Below are positions 1-6,456 of a DNA stretch of 10,597 bases, in pieces. The notes beneath the pieces were generated by a model. The model had not been told where the DNA came from. It did no database searches and saw only the letters and a list, made by a program, of their open reading frames with translations. Source of the stretch: JARYMI01 sp964550915 (GTDB lineage Bacteria > Acidobacteriota > Aminicenantia > Aminicenantales > UBA8522); assembly GCA_964550915.1 (NCBI GenBank), contig CAZKBY010000081.1:1-10597 (forward strand), read 5' to 3'. Every line of letters begins with the position of its first letter. Position 1 is the stretch's first letter. The translations under genes and the position numbers were made by a program.

Positions 1-839
1 GTGCGCGGGTCCTTGAGTTCGGGAAAGCTCAGCAGCAGGTCGGCCACTTCGTTGCCGCGCTCACCGCAGGCGACAAAGACGATGATCTGAGCATCCGACC
101 ATTTAGCCAATTGATGCTGGACGACGGTCTTCCCGCTGCCGAAAGGCCCGGGGACGCAGGCTGTCCCGCCTTTGGCCAACGGAAAAAGAGTATCCAGGAC
201 GCGCTGGCCGGTGGTCAAAGGCTCGTCGGGCATGAGCCTTCTCTTGACATTCCGCTGCTTACGGATCGACCAGGTCTGGATCATCCGGACTTCCTTCAGA
301 CCCGTCGCTGTTTCAATCTTGGCCACGACATTTTCGACCGTGTATTTTCCTTTTTTTATTTCTTTAATTCTGCCCGAGGCATCCTCGGGAACCATGATCT
401 TGTGACGAACAAGCGGAGTCTCTTCCACTTCGCCGAGGATATCTCCTGCCGCCACCTCTTCGTCCTTCTTTCGCAGGGGAACGAAATCCCATTTTTTCTC
501 TCGGCTAAGGGCAGGCAGTTCGACACCCCGGGTGACAAAATCCCCTTCTTTCCTCCTGATGACGTCGAGCGGCCTCTGGATGCCGTCATAGATGGAGCCG
601 ATCAACCCGGGCCCCAGCTCAACGCTCAGGGGTTTGCCGGTCAGACGGACTGGCTCTTCCGGACCGATGCCCGTCGTATCCTCATAGACCTGAATGAACG
701 CCTGGTCCTCCCGAAGCTCGATGATCTCGCCGATAAGCCCCAAATGGCCGATCTTAACCATGTCATACATCTTGGCTCCGAGGCATCCCGAAGCCACAAC
801 CAGGGGGCCGGCCACGCGAATAACTTTAGCTTGACTCAT
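1..839 (-). CDS. ntpA: V-type ATP synthase/ATPase subunit A, catalytic (partial, C-terminus outside window)
   Basis: Catalytic nucleotide-binding subunit of the V1 headpiece, which hydrolyses or makes ATP in the cytoplasm to drive or use ion flow through the membrane ring. Only the first 279 codons are inside the window. I read the start as ATG at 837-839 (MSQAKVIRVAGPLV), which gives the standard N-terminal beta-barrel, then the conserved GPGLIGSIYDGIQRPL segment near residues 75-90, the A-subunit-specific insert, and the P-loop GPFGSGKT at about residues 231-238, followed by ACGERGNE. These motifs are diagnostic for subunit A rather than B. The start lies inside the end of subunit F (14-bp overlap), with a purine-rich AAAGGG about 5 bases upstream, so translation is probably coupled. 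Subunits B and D normally follow and would lie left of the window. Confidence 0.95.
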   Translation of the reverse strand, partial: MSQAKVIRVAGPLVVASGCLGAKMYDMVKIGHLGLIGEIIELREDQAFIQVYEDTTGIGPEEPVRLTGKPLSVELGPGLIGSIYDGIQRPLDVIRRKEGDFVTRGVELPALSREKKWDFVPLRKKDEEVAAGDILGEVEETPLVRHKIMVPEDASGRIKEIKKGKYTVENVVAKIETATGLKEVRMIQTWSIRKQRNVKRRLMPDEPLTTGQRVLDTLFPLAKGGTACVPGPFGSGKTVVQHQLAKWSDAQIIVFVACGERGNEVADLLLSFPELKDPR

Positions 840-1173
840 CTTGACCCTTTCTTTTGACCAGCAAATCAGAGCCCGTCGCCCTGACAGCCATATCTTTGAC
901 CATCTTCTCAATTGCGCCGGTCAGGTCCCGGTAATCAGAGAACGCCAGGACAACCGGGCTGATTCTCTTTCCAGCGTCTTTCCTTTCCCCCTCCAATGCT
1001 TCCATCCAGCTCTGCTGAACAAAGCACAGAGCAAAGCGCTCTTTTTCAACCCTCGCCATGATCGCCCGTGCCTCTTCGGAGTTGCCGGGTGAAAACACGG
1101 CAATGCCCAAAGCCCGGAGGCCGAAAATAAGGTCGGCATCGCCGACAACAGCGACCTTTTTAGAATCAGACAT
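826..1173 (-). CDS. V-type ATPase subunit F
   Basis: Small central-stalk subunit that sits on the rotor shaft (with subunit D) and modulates ATP hydrolysis. The 115-residue product is close to the usual 100-110 residues. The N-terminus (MSDSKKVAVVGDADLIFGLR) is the typical Rossmann-like opening of the family: a hydrophobic strand, then GD, then hydrophobic-G-hydrophobic-R. A second strand (FALCFV) and a conserved region with SPVVLAFSD follow. It overlaps the end of subunit C by 8 bp and the start of subunit A by 14 bp, the usual C-F-A order of bacterial V-type operons. In Enterococcus nomenclature this position is ntpG, so I leave the symbol blank. The C-terminus (VKRKGQDESS) is polar and probably disordered. 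Confidence 0.88.
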   Translation of the reverse strand: MSDSKKVAVVGDADLIFGLRALGIAVFSPGNSEEARAIMARVEKERFALCFVQQSWMEALEGERKDAGKRISPVVLAFSDYRDLTGAIEKMVKDMAVRATGSDLLVKRKGQDESS

Positions 1174-1951
1174 AGGTAGCGCTAATCCTCTCTTTGAGCA
1201 AGTCCGATGGAAGCTTCATCATCTTGCCCAGCCCTAAAAGACGGACAAGGGCAAATTCTCTTTTTTTGGCCAGGCCGTAAGCAAAAACCGGCTCAGGGCC
1301 GAAGGTAATGTTTTTCGCCCGGCGGAGGTATGACATCAGGAAATCCTCAATCCCTCGTTCAAGCTCGACGAAAGTCTGCCGCTCTTCGAGAGCCTCAACG
1401 CCGCGCTTCCACAGGTCGTAGTACGCCGTGGCCCGAAACCGGTCGCAGGCTTCCTTGAGTGGCAGGCTGTAACAACTGACAAAGGCTCGAGTTTCGATCA
1501 TGCCTCCCGGGAGAAGTAATTCTTCTAACTTCCTCTCTGGAATCTCGAGATATTTGGAGCGACAAAAAATCTTGACGTTTCCCAGGTCGATCCGGCATCG
1601 AACGTAATCAAGGACAAAGGCATTTTTGCTTCGCTCAGCCGGGGTTAGCGCTTCGGCCGGAGATTCATCCAGGAGCATGACCTCGAGAAGATCTTTTTCC
1701 AGAAGAATTGCCCTGACGAGCTTCTTGAGCTTTTCTTCTTCCCTCATAAGCACGGCGTCAAGCTCTCTGGAATCTCCCGCCTTAATCAAATCCTCTCCAT
1801 AATTCCCCGCATCGTAGATTATCTTTAGGGCGGAGATAATGTCCGTAGCCTCAGCCGCTTCGCGGAAAACAGCCTGATGGATGAGATAGTTCTCCAGGGC
1901 CCGGACGCGTCCGACTGCATAGGCATAATCAAATCTCCGCGGTTTGCTCAT
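1166..1951 (-). CDS. ntpC: V-type ATPase subunit C (AC39/d family)
   Basis: Subunit C is the funnel-shaped adaptor that joins the rotor shaft of V1 to the top of the membrane K ring. The product is 261 residues and rich in helix. The family signature is visible at both ends: FDYAYAVGRVRALENYL near residues 8-24 (the family motif is roughly YAYANARVRALE), and FGPEPVFAYGLAKKREF followed by VRLLGLGKMMKLP near the C-terminus. At 261 residues it is clearly shorter than the roughly 320-350 I expect for the family. The shortening appears to be in the middle repeats, because both ends align well. The ATG overlaps the TGA of subunit E (ATGA), which implies translational coupling. I see no frameshift. 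Confidence 0.88.
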   Translation of the reverse strand: MSKPRRFDYAYAVGRVRALENYLIHQAVFREAAEATDIISALKIIYDAGNYGEDLIKAGDSRELDAVLMREEEKLKKLVRAILLEKDLLEVMLLDESPAEALTPAERSKNAFVLDYVRCRIDLGNVKIFCRSKYLEIPERKLEELLLPGGMIETRAFVSCYSLPLKEACDRFRATAYYDLWKRGVEALEERQTFVELERGIEDFLMSYLRRAKNITFGPEPVFAYGLAKKREFALVRLLGLGKMMKLPSDLLKERISATYV

Positions 1952-2364
1952 ATGTTCAGGGCCCTGAGGATGTCCGATTCGAGCCTGGAGCGGAGCTCCT
2001 CAATCAGCTTCTCCCGGTTCATCGCTTCTTCCCTTTCGCCTCCCTTGGCGATGACTTTTACGGCCAGGGTCCTCTTGCCGAGGGAATCATCTTCGAGGAT
2101 CCTTTTCAGGACTTCTTCCACAAGTTCTCTCTTCTGGCGGAGCAGCCTGAGTCTTTTCTCCAGCCGGGCCTGGGTAACGATTCGGCTGGCCTGAAGCTGG
2201 GCTTCTCTTTCGACTTCTTTACGGTAAGCCTCAGCCTTACCGGAGGCCTGTTCCTCGGCGTCCTTTTTTATGGCTTCGGCTCTTTGGCGGCTTTCCTGAA
2301 TAATCCTGTCCGCTTCTGCCTGGGCGTCAGCAATGATCTTTTCGATGATTTTTTCTAAGCTCAT
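1948..2364 (-). CDS. ntpE: V-type ATPase subunit E (short form), peripheral stalk
   Basis: Peripheral-stalk subunit; it pairs with the G/H coiled coil to hold the V1 head still against rotation. Residues 1-80 form the expected charged helix (SLEKIIEKIIADAQAEADRI onwards, rich in A, E, K, R and Q) followed by the LRLLRQKRELVEEVLKRI block that starts the globular domain. Family members are usually about 190-200 residues; this one is 138. The C-terminal globular domain seems to have lost a large internal section, but it still ends with a family-like segment (KLIEELRSRLESDILRALNI). No frameshift or second ORF restores the missing part, so it is either a true short variant or an in-frame deletion. 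It lies 26 bp downstream of K and overlaps C by 4 bp. Confidence 0.82.
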   Translation of the reverse strand: MSLEKIIEKIIADAQAEADRIIQESRQRAEAIKKDAEEQASGKAEAYRKEVEREAQLQASRIVTQARLEKRLRLLRQKRELVEEVLKRILEDDSLGKRTLAVKVIAKGGEREEAMNREKLIEELRSRLESDILRALNI

Positions 2365-2390
2365 GGCCTTTCCCGGCCGCTTTCCAGGCT

Positions 2391-2864
2391 TTAGACCTTG
2401 ATGCCGTTAAGCAAAAGAATCGTGATCAGCAGGCCCAGGACGGCGTACGTCTCGACCAAAGCACCGAGGACAAGGGGCTTTGTCATGTCTTTGGGTTGCT
2501 TGGCGACCATGTAAACGCCCGCCGCGCAGACCTTACCCTGGTGGATCCCCGAGACCAACCCCGCCATCCCCACGGGAAGACAGGCGGCAAGAATCTGCCA
2601 TCCCTGGTGGACGGAAAGCTTGGCCAGTGCGCCCGAAGTCAACCCTAACTTGAGGATGACCAGAAAAGAGCTCAAGAATCCATAAATTCCCTGCGTGCCT
2701 GGAAGCGCTACTAGGAGGAGGAGGGTGCCGAATTTTTCCGGATCCTCGCTCATCACTCCGCTGGCTGCCTGGCCGGCCAAGCCCACGCCTATAGCTGAAC
2801 CGATTCCTCCGAGGACGACGGCCAGGGCTCCTCCGAAGATGGCCAACGTCATTCCTAACTCCAT
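2391..2864 (-). CDS. ntpK: V-type ATPase subunit K (membrane rotor ring), probably Na+-binding
   Basis: Rotor ring proteolipid of the V0 membrane sector; each copy carries one coupling ion across the membrane. The 157-residue sequence is a duplicated hairpin with four membrane helices (about 6-30, 47-72, 88-106 and 128-153). Hairpin 1 has PGTQGIYGF (residues 55-63), where the ancestral carboxylate is replaced. Hairpin 2 has SGIHQGK (Q109) and GALVETYAVLG with the ion-carrying E138. From memory of the E. hirae NtpK structure, Na+ is held by L61, T64, Q65, Q110 and E139; the equivalents L54, T57, Q58, Q109 and E138 are all present here with matching local spacing. This supports Na+ coupling. 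A strong Shine-Dalgarno (AAGGAGGT, 7 bases before ATG) fits the need for many copies per complex. Confidence 0.95.
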   Translation of the reverse strand: MELGMTLAIFGGALAVVLGGIGSAIGVGLAGQAASGVMSEDPEKFGTLLLLVALPGTQGIYGFLSSFLVILKLGLTSGALAKLSVHQGWQILAACLPVGMAGLVSGIHQGKVCAAGVYMVAKQPKDMTKPLVLGALVETYAVLGLLITILLLNGIKV

Positions 2865-2868
2865 TTCT

Positions 2869-2884
2869 GTAACCTCCTTCCTGT
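2869..2884 (-). promoter_or_regulatory. Strong ribosome binding site of subunit K
   Basis: Reading the minus strand, AAGGAGGT precedes the subunit K ATG by about 7 bases, a near-perfect anti-16S match. The neighbouring ATPase genes have weaker or overlapping sites. K is the only subunit needed in many copies per complex, so an enhanced ribosome binding site in the 36-bp I-K gap is what one would expect. Confidence 0.7.
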
Positions 2885-2900
2885 TACTCGAGCCTTTATA

Positions 2901-4811
2901 TTAAACAAACTCCACGAATTTGCCCTCCAGGCGGAAAGGCTTGAACTGTTTCCCTCCGGCCTGGAAAAATTTGGTAAAAAACTCGACGAATTGAAGCCTC
3001 ATCGAATGGACAAACCCGCCAAGGAAACTGATGGCCAGATTAAAAAGATGGCCTCCCACAAAGACAAGAGCAGCAAATAGCCAGCCAATCCAGGGAATGC
3101 CCAGCGCCGTCCTGGCAAGAGTGTTGACGACCATGGCGATTACTCCGGTTGCCAGACCCAGAGCCAAGAGGCGCGAGTAGGAAAGAACGTCCCCTAAGTA
3201 CTTCGAGATATCATAGAGGCTATAAAGTCCACCCAGGAAGCGGGCCAGGGGACTCCGTTTAGGGGAAGCGAAAAAAACCACTCCCGAAGCTCCACCCAGA
3301 GTCAGAATTCCCCAGGCGGTCTGCTTGGTGATGAAATAAGCGACCAAAGACGGCAGGAGGAGCAGCCAGCCTCCCTGGACAAAAATTGCTTGGAGATAGC
3401 TTTTCTTCCTGAGCTCGATGATGAGCTTTAACAACGTTCCAAACCAGACGTGGATAAAGCCCAAAACGAGAGAAAGGATAAGAAAGGAGAGAGGGTTAGT
3501 GAGCGGGTCAATGATGAGAAGCTGGCGAACCGGAAAACCGAACCACCCACCTACCAAAGTTCCCAGGATGATGTTGGAAATACCCAGCAGGAGGAGAAGC
3601 TTGAAGAACTGGAGGGCGCCCCCCTTAGGCTTGGCAAATTTCATGAAAAGGAGGCTCAGGATGGCCATGATTAACCCATAGCCGGCTTCGCTTACGCACA
3701 ATCCAACGAAGACAAAGAAAAATGGCGCCAGGGGAATCGTCGGGTCGACCGAACCACGATGAGGAAGCCCGTAAAGCTTGGTGACAACCTCGAACGGCTC
3801 GGCCGCCTTCGGGTTTTTCAGGATAACCGGCGGATCCTCTCCCTCAAGCGGCGGCCGCGAATAGGTTTCACACTCTGTCCCAGATTCGGCAAGAACAGAT
3901 CGAAGCTCGGGAACATCCTCTGACCTGACCCATCCTTCGAGATAGACGGTTTTTTCTGTCTCACCTAACAGCCGCGAAGCGGAGAGCTTCTCCCGTTCGT
4001 TGTGCAAGACATCGTACAGGGTGGCGAGCTTTTCTCTGTGAACGATCATTTCCCGGGCTTCTTCATCCAGTCTTTCGATTTCTTGCCTTTTGGCCTTGAT
4101 TTCTCGTCTGTTTTTCTCGATGATTTCCCGCACCCGGTCTCCCTCTTCTGCTTTAGCGAAAATAGGCTCAGCAATATAAAGGGGGATGAACTCAAGCTCT
4201 TTGAGTTTTTCGCCAATAGGGTCTTTTTCTTCCTTCAGGGCAAAGAGGATGAGAAAACAAAGCCTCGTTTCGATGCTGATGATATCGTACCAGAGAGCAG
4301 TCTCTCCAGCCAGACCGGCCAGGTCGTCTCTGCGGGAGAGAGGCAGCGTCCCCACCATAACCTCAATGAGGTTGGCGGACTTGAAGGCCGAAACAGGCAA
4401 TTCCAGGCCGGCTAAAGGGAGAAGAAATTCGGTCTCCTTCTCAATAAACTTGAGGTGGGAGAGGAGCTCGTTTTTTTTCGCCGCAATTTTTTCAAGGCGG
4501 TCAAGGATAGGAAGATAATCTAACTCCAGGATTTCCGCCCTTTCTGGCAATGTCAGGGCAGGCTTCTGAGCCGAGAGATTGTTCAAGAATCCTTTTTCCT
4601 CGAAGTGAGAAAGGAAATCCAGGCCGTGCTTCACCCGGCTGAGGATGTGATCAAGCTCGGAAACATCAGGAGGATTGCTCTTTAATCCAGCTTCCGACCT
4701 ATCCACTTCCTCGATCTGGACTATCCCGGCCTCCTGGAGGGCGTCCAGAAGAGTCAGCCTCAAGGAAGCATGGGCGATGATTCCGACTCTCTCGACTCTG
4801 GCCAGCCCCAT
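2901..4811 (-). CDS. ntpI: V-type ATPase subunit I (a-subunit, stator)
   Basis: Large stator subunit that forms the ion half-channels beside the K ring and anchors the peripheral stalks. The 636-residue product has the two-part layout of the family. A cytosolic N-terminal half (about 1-355) contains long charged coiled coils (for example 225-275). A membrane half with about eight helices starts near residue 358 (PLAPFFFVFVGLCVSEAGYG). Conserved membrane motifs are SYSRLLALGLATG, with R547 at the position of the essential arginine, GGHLFNLAI (about 586-594), and VHSMRLQFVEFFTKFF, with R605. These match the two channel arginines of subunit a proteins. Length is normal for bacterial I subunits (about 620-660). 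It begins 3 bp after the stop of subunit H and ends 36 bp before K. Confidence 0.95.
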   Translation of the reverse strand: MGLARVERVGIIAHASLRLTLLDALQEAGIVQIEEVDRSEAGLKSNPPDVSELDHILSRVKHGLDFLSHFEEKGFLNNLSAQKPALTLPERAEILELDYLPILDRLEKIAAKKNELLSHLKFIEKETEFLLPLAGLELPVSAFKSANLIEVMVGTLPLSRRDDLAGLAGETALWYDIISIETRLCFLILFALKEEKDPIGEKLKELEFIPLYIAEPIFAKAEEGDRVREIIEKNRREIKAKRQEIERLDEEAREMIVHREKLATLYDVLHNEREKLSASRLLGETEKTVYLEGWVRSEDVPELRSVLAESGTECETYSRPPLEGEDPPVILKNPKAAEPFEVVTKLYGLPHRGSVDPTIPLAPFFFVFVGLCVSEAGYGLIMAILSLLFMKFAKPKGGALQFFKLLLLLGISNIILGTLVGGWFGFPVRQLLIIDPLTNPLSFLILSLVLGFIHVWFGTLLKLIIELRKKSYLQAIFVQGGWLLLLPSLVAYFITKQTAWGILTLGGASGVVFFASPKRSPLARFLGGLYSLYDISKYLGDVLSYSRLLALGLATGVIAMVVNTLARTALGIPWIGWLFAALVFVGGHLFNLAISFLGGFVHSMRLQFVEFFTKFFQAGGKQFKPFRLEGKFVEFV

Positions 4812-4814
4812 TGT

Positions 4815-5174
4815 TTAAACCGGTCTCCCCTGGAGGAATTCTTTCACCTTCAGTGATGTCGTTTTGACGGCCTCGTCCAGCCGCTCCGCAGCGCGCCGCC
4901 GGATCTCGGCAGCTTCTTCTTCACCCTCAGCCTTTATTTTCTCCGCCTCTTCGGCTGCCTTCTCTAAGATGGCCTTTTTATGTGCTTCCGCTTCCTCCTT
5001 TGCTCTTGCCAGGCCCCTCATTTTGATTCTTTCTGCCTCTTCTGAGGCCTTCTTGATGATTCCCGGGGACAGTTTCTCCCGCGCTTCCTGGATGATAGTC
5101 ATGGCCTGCTCTTCTGCTTCTTTAACCTTTTGCAGGGCCTCGAGGGCGGCTGTTCTTCTGGGCTCTCCGTTCAT
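4815..5174 (-). CDS. V-type ATPase subunit H/G, peripheral-stalk coiled coil
   Basis: Partner of subunit E in the peripheral stalk. I place the start at ATG 5172-5174 (MNGEPRRTAALEALQKVKEA), giving 119 residues, close to the roughly 100-110 of the archaeal/bacterial H (AhaH) or NtpF family. The open frame continues upstream to a TTG at 5327. That extension is rejected because the TATAAT at 5257-5262 lies inside it, the extra residues do not look like a stalk helix, and an AAGGAG sits about 15 bases upstream of the chosen ATG. The protein is almost entirely charged helix (A, E, K, R) with the ion-stalk pattern AxxEAExI repeated from about residue 20 to 100. It lacks membrane segments. It is the first gene of the ATPase operon, 3 bp ahead of subunit I. 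Confidence 0.82.
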   Translation of the reverse strand: MNGEPRRTAALEALQKVKEAEEQAMTIIQEAREKLSPGIIKKASEEAERIKMRGLARAKEEAEAHKKAILEKAAEEAEKIKAEGEEEAAEIRRRAAERLDEAVKTTSLKVKEFLQGRPV

Positions 5175-5256
5175 CCCGGCTTCTTCTCTCCTTCGGAATT
5201 CCTTCTGCTCCTCGTTCCCGCAACCTTTTTTCGCCTCTTCTGCTGTCAGATGTCGT

Positions 5257-5285
5257 ATTATAGCCCATGCCTCTTCATTTTTAAA
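5257..5285 (-). promoter_or_regulatory. Promoter of the V-ATPase operon
   Basis: On the minus strand a perfect -10 hexamer TATAAT (5257-5262) is preceded, after a 17-bp spacer, by TTTAAA (5280-5285, four of six matches to TTGACA). Transcription would start near 5250 and leave a leader of about 75 nt before the subunit H ATG. The hexamer lies in the 193-bp gap after the upstream gene, so the ATPase operon can be expressed separately from it. Confidence 0.6.
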
Positions 5286-5367
5286 GACCTCGGCTGCATC
5301 GCAAGCGTCTCCATTTATTTGGTTCAATTGGGTGCGGCGGCGGTTTCAACGATGCCTGTAATGAAGG

Positions 5368-6213
5368 TCAGGGCAGGAAAGTCATGTAAAGATAATAGGC
5401 TCGAAAATCGAGCTTCTTCTTGGCTGCCCTCTGCTCCAAAGCCCGGAAACGCGACCTGAAGTCACTGCCGGGCGTTTTGAAAAGCACGAACGCGCCGGCT
5501 TTGAAAATCTCCCTCAGGCTATCGATGGCCAGTCCCTCTTCGACGTGGAGAACGAACCTTGATCCTCTGAAGGGACTTTCCTTGACCATTTCAGCAACGG
5601 AAGAGGCATCTTCAGGAGTGGGAAGGCTTCTGTCCGAAAGATGAACCCAGCCTCCGGACCTGGCCAGGCTTCCCATGCCCTCAACAAGCGGGCCGTGATG
5701 ATAGTAAACGAGCCAGGCTCCTGCTTGGCGACAAGCAGAGGCCAGCTCGATAAGTCCAGTCCAGTCCCGCTTCTTCTCACGATTGGAAATATGAAGATAG
5801 ATACCCTGGCGGCCAACCTCTGCAAGGAAAGCCACTGAGTTCGCGCCATCAGGACTTCCCTCCGCGATCTGTCCGTGATGGAAATACGCAACGACTGCCT
5901 TTCCCAGTGAGCACGCTTTGCTCAGAAGGTCAAGCTCCTCGATTCTCGGCCTGGCCTCGTCCGACGTGTAGATATCGGCCCCCGCCTCACCGAGCCATTC
6001 GAGCTCGGCCAGGCTGAGCTTCCCCGTGTCGATCAAGCGGAACCGGCTGCCTTGGCTACGGCAGATCCCGGCTGCATCAACAAGGGCTGAGAATTCATGC
6101 TGGTCGTCACGGACGGTCAATTCCCTCCCGATCCTAGCCTGAGCGAGAAGCTTAAAAAGTTTCTCTTGCGCCGCGGTCAGCTCCGAATCCCTGTTTTTCT
6201 TTTCAACCATCAC
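5368..6213 (-). CDS. Unrecognised protein, predicted histidine-rich (beta-alpha)8 barrel
   Basis: I do not recognise this 281-residue family. There is no signal peptide or membrane segment, so it is probably cytosolic. Eight hydrophobic strand-like segments alternate with helix-like ones: about 57-66, 79-85, 105-112, 137-143, 166-173, 188-194, 219-225 and 241-247. This is the rhythm of a TIM barrel. Histidines sit at several strand ends: YFHHGQIAEG (111-119), LHISNR (140-145), YYHHGPLVEG (170-179), VHLSDR (190-195) and VLHVEEG (221-227), with K246 in the last strand. Strands 3-4 and 5-6 look like copies of one unit. It starts at GTG 6213 (AGG 7 bases upstream) or at the adjacent ATG 6210. A metal-dependent hydrolase or phosphodiesterase-like role is possible but only inferred. 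It ends 193 bp before subunit H on the same strand. Confidence 0.7.
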   Translation of the reverse strand: MMVEKKNRDSELTAAQEKLFKLLAQARIGRELTVRDDQHEFSALVDAAGICRSQGSRFRLIDTGKLSLAELEWLGEAGADIYTSDEARPRIEELDLLSKACSLGKAVVAYFHHGQIAEGSPDGANSVAFLAEVGRQGIYLHISNREKKRDWTGLIELASACRQAGAWLVYYHHGPLVEGMGSLARSGGWVHLSDRSLPTPEDASSVAEMVKESPFRGSRFVLHVEEGLAIDSLREIFKAGAFVLFKTPGSDFRSRFRALEQRAAKKKLDFRAYYLYMTFLP

Positions 6214-6231
6214 TGATCGACCTGATGCTAA

Positions 6232-6260
6232 ATTATATTCACGAGGGACTCAAACTTCAA
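6232..6260 (-). promoter_or_regulatory. Promoter of the unknown barrel-protein gene
   Basis: Minus-strand TATAAT (6232-6237) is preceded after exactly 17 bp by TTGAAG (6255-6260, four of six matches to TTGACA). The start site would be near 6225, giving a leader of only about 12 nt before the GTG/ATG start. It faces away from the queC promoter. Confidence 0.55.
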
Positions 6261-6288
6261 ATCTATCTTTTCAATCGATAGCATGTTC

Positions 6289-6343
6289 GTTTCCGTGATG
6301 GCTCAGATTGGTAATAGGTCCCGTCACGGCAAATCACGGAAAC
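6289..6343. repeat. Perfect 11-bp inverted repeat in the divergent intergenic region
   Basis: GTTTCCGTGAT (6289-6299) is repeated in exact reverse complement as ATCACGGAAAC (6333-6343), with 33 bp between. A further TCACGG (6324-6329), within the palindromic CCGTCACGG, could pair with the same CCGTGA, so two alternative stems exist. No run of T follows, so it is not an ordinary terminator. It lies between the two divergent promoters. An operator, a structured leader and a remnant of a small repeated element are all possible. Confidence 0.6.
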
Positions 6344-6412
6344 AGGATGCATCTTCATCGCTCTTACAGTCATGTTTAAGCCGCACCTGATGCCAAAACC
6401 GTAGATCGCGGG

Positions 6413-6441
6413 TTGAAAAAATCAGCGTCATTCTTTAATAT
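6413..6441 (+). promoter_or_regulatory. Probable promoter of queCDE
   Basis: TTGAAA (6413-6418, five of six matches) followed after 17 bp by TAATAT (6436-6441). An alternative -10, TTTAAT (6434-6439), is a better hexamer but gives only a 15-bp spacer. Transcription would begin about 8-10 nt before the queC ATG at 6457, so the mRNA leader is very short. I found no preQ1 riboswitch pattern here. Confidence 0.45.
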
Positions 6442-6456
6442 CAGATAAAGAAAAGA

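Noticed and set aside
111..857. 248-codon plus-strand open frame over the subunit A gene
   Set aside because: The opposite strand carries clear V-type A-subunit motifs including GPFGSGKT; the plus-strand frame shows no family motif and is a shadow.
4002..4415. Plus-strand open frames across subunit I
   Set aside because: They lie opposite the conserved cytosolic half of subunit I and have low-complexity, unrecognisable translations.
5175..5327. N-terminal extension of subunit H from TTG 5327
   Set aside because: Contains the TATAAT promoter hexamer, uses a rare start without a ribosome binding site, and does not look like a stalk helix.
4864..5361. 165-codon serine/alanine-rich plus-strand frame
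   Set aside because: It is the reverse image of the repetitive A/E/K coiled coil of subunit H, which naturally opens antisense frames.
6214..6456. preQ1 riboswitch ahead of queC
   Set aside because: I looked for the preQ1-I hairpin plus A-rich tail and saw neither; the inverted repeat present does not match it, and the likely promoter is downstream of it.
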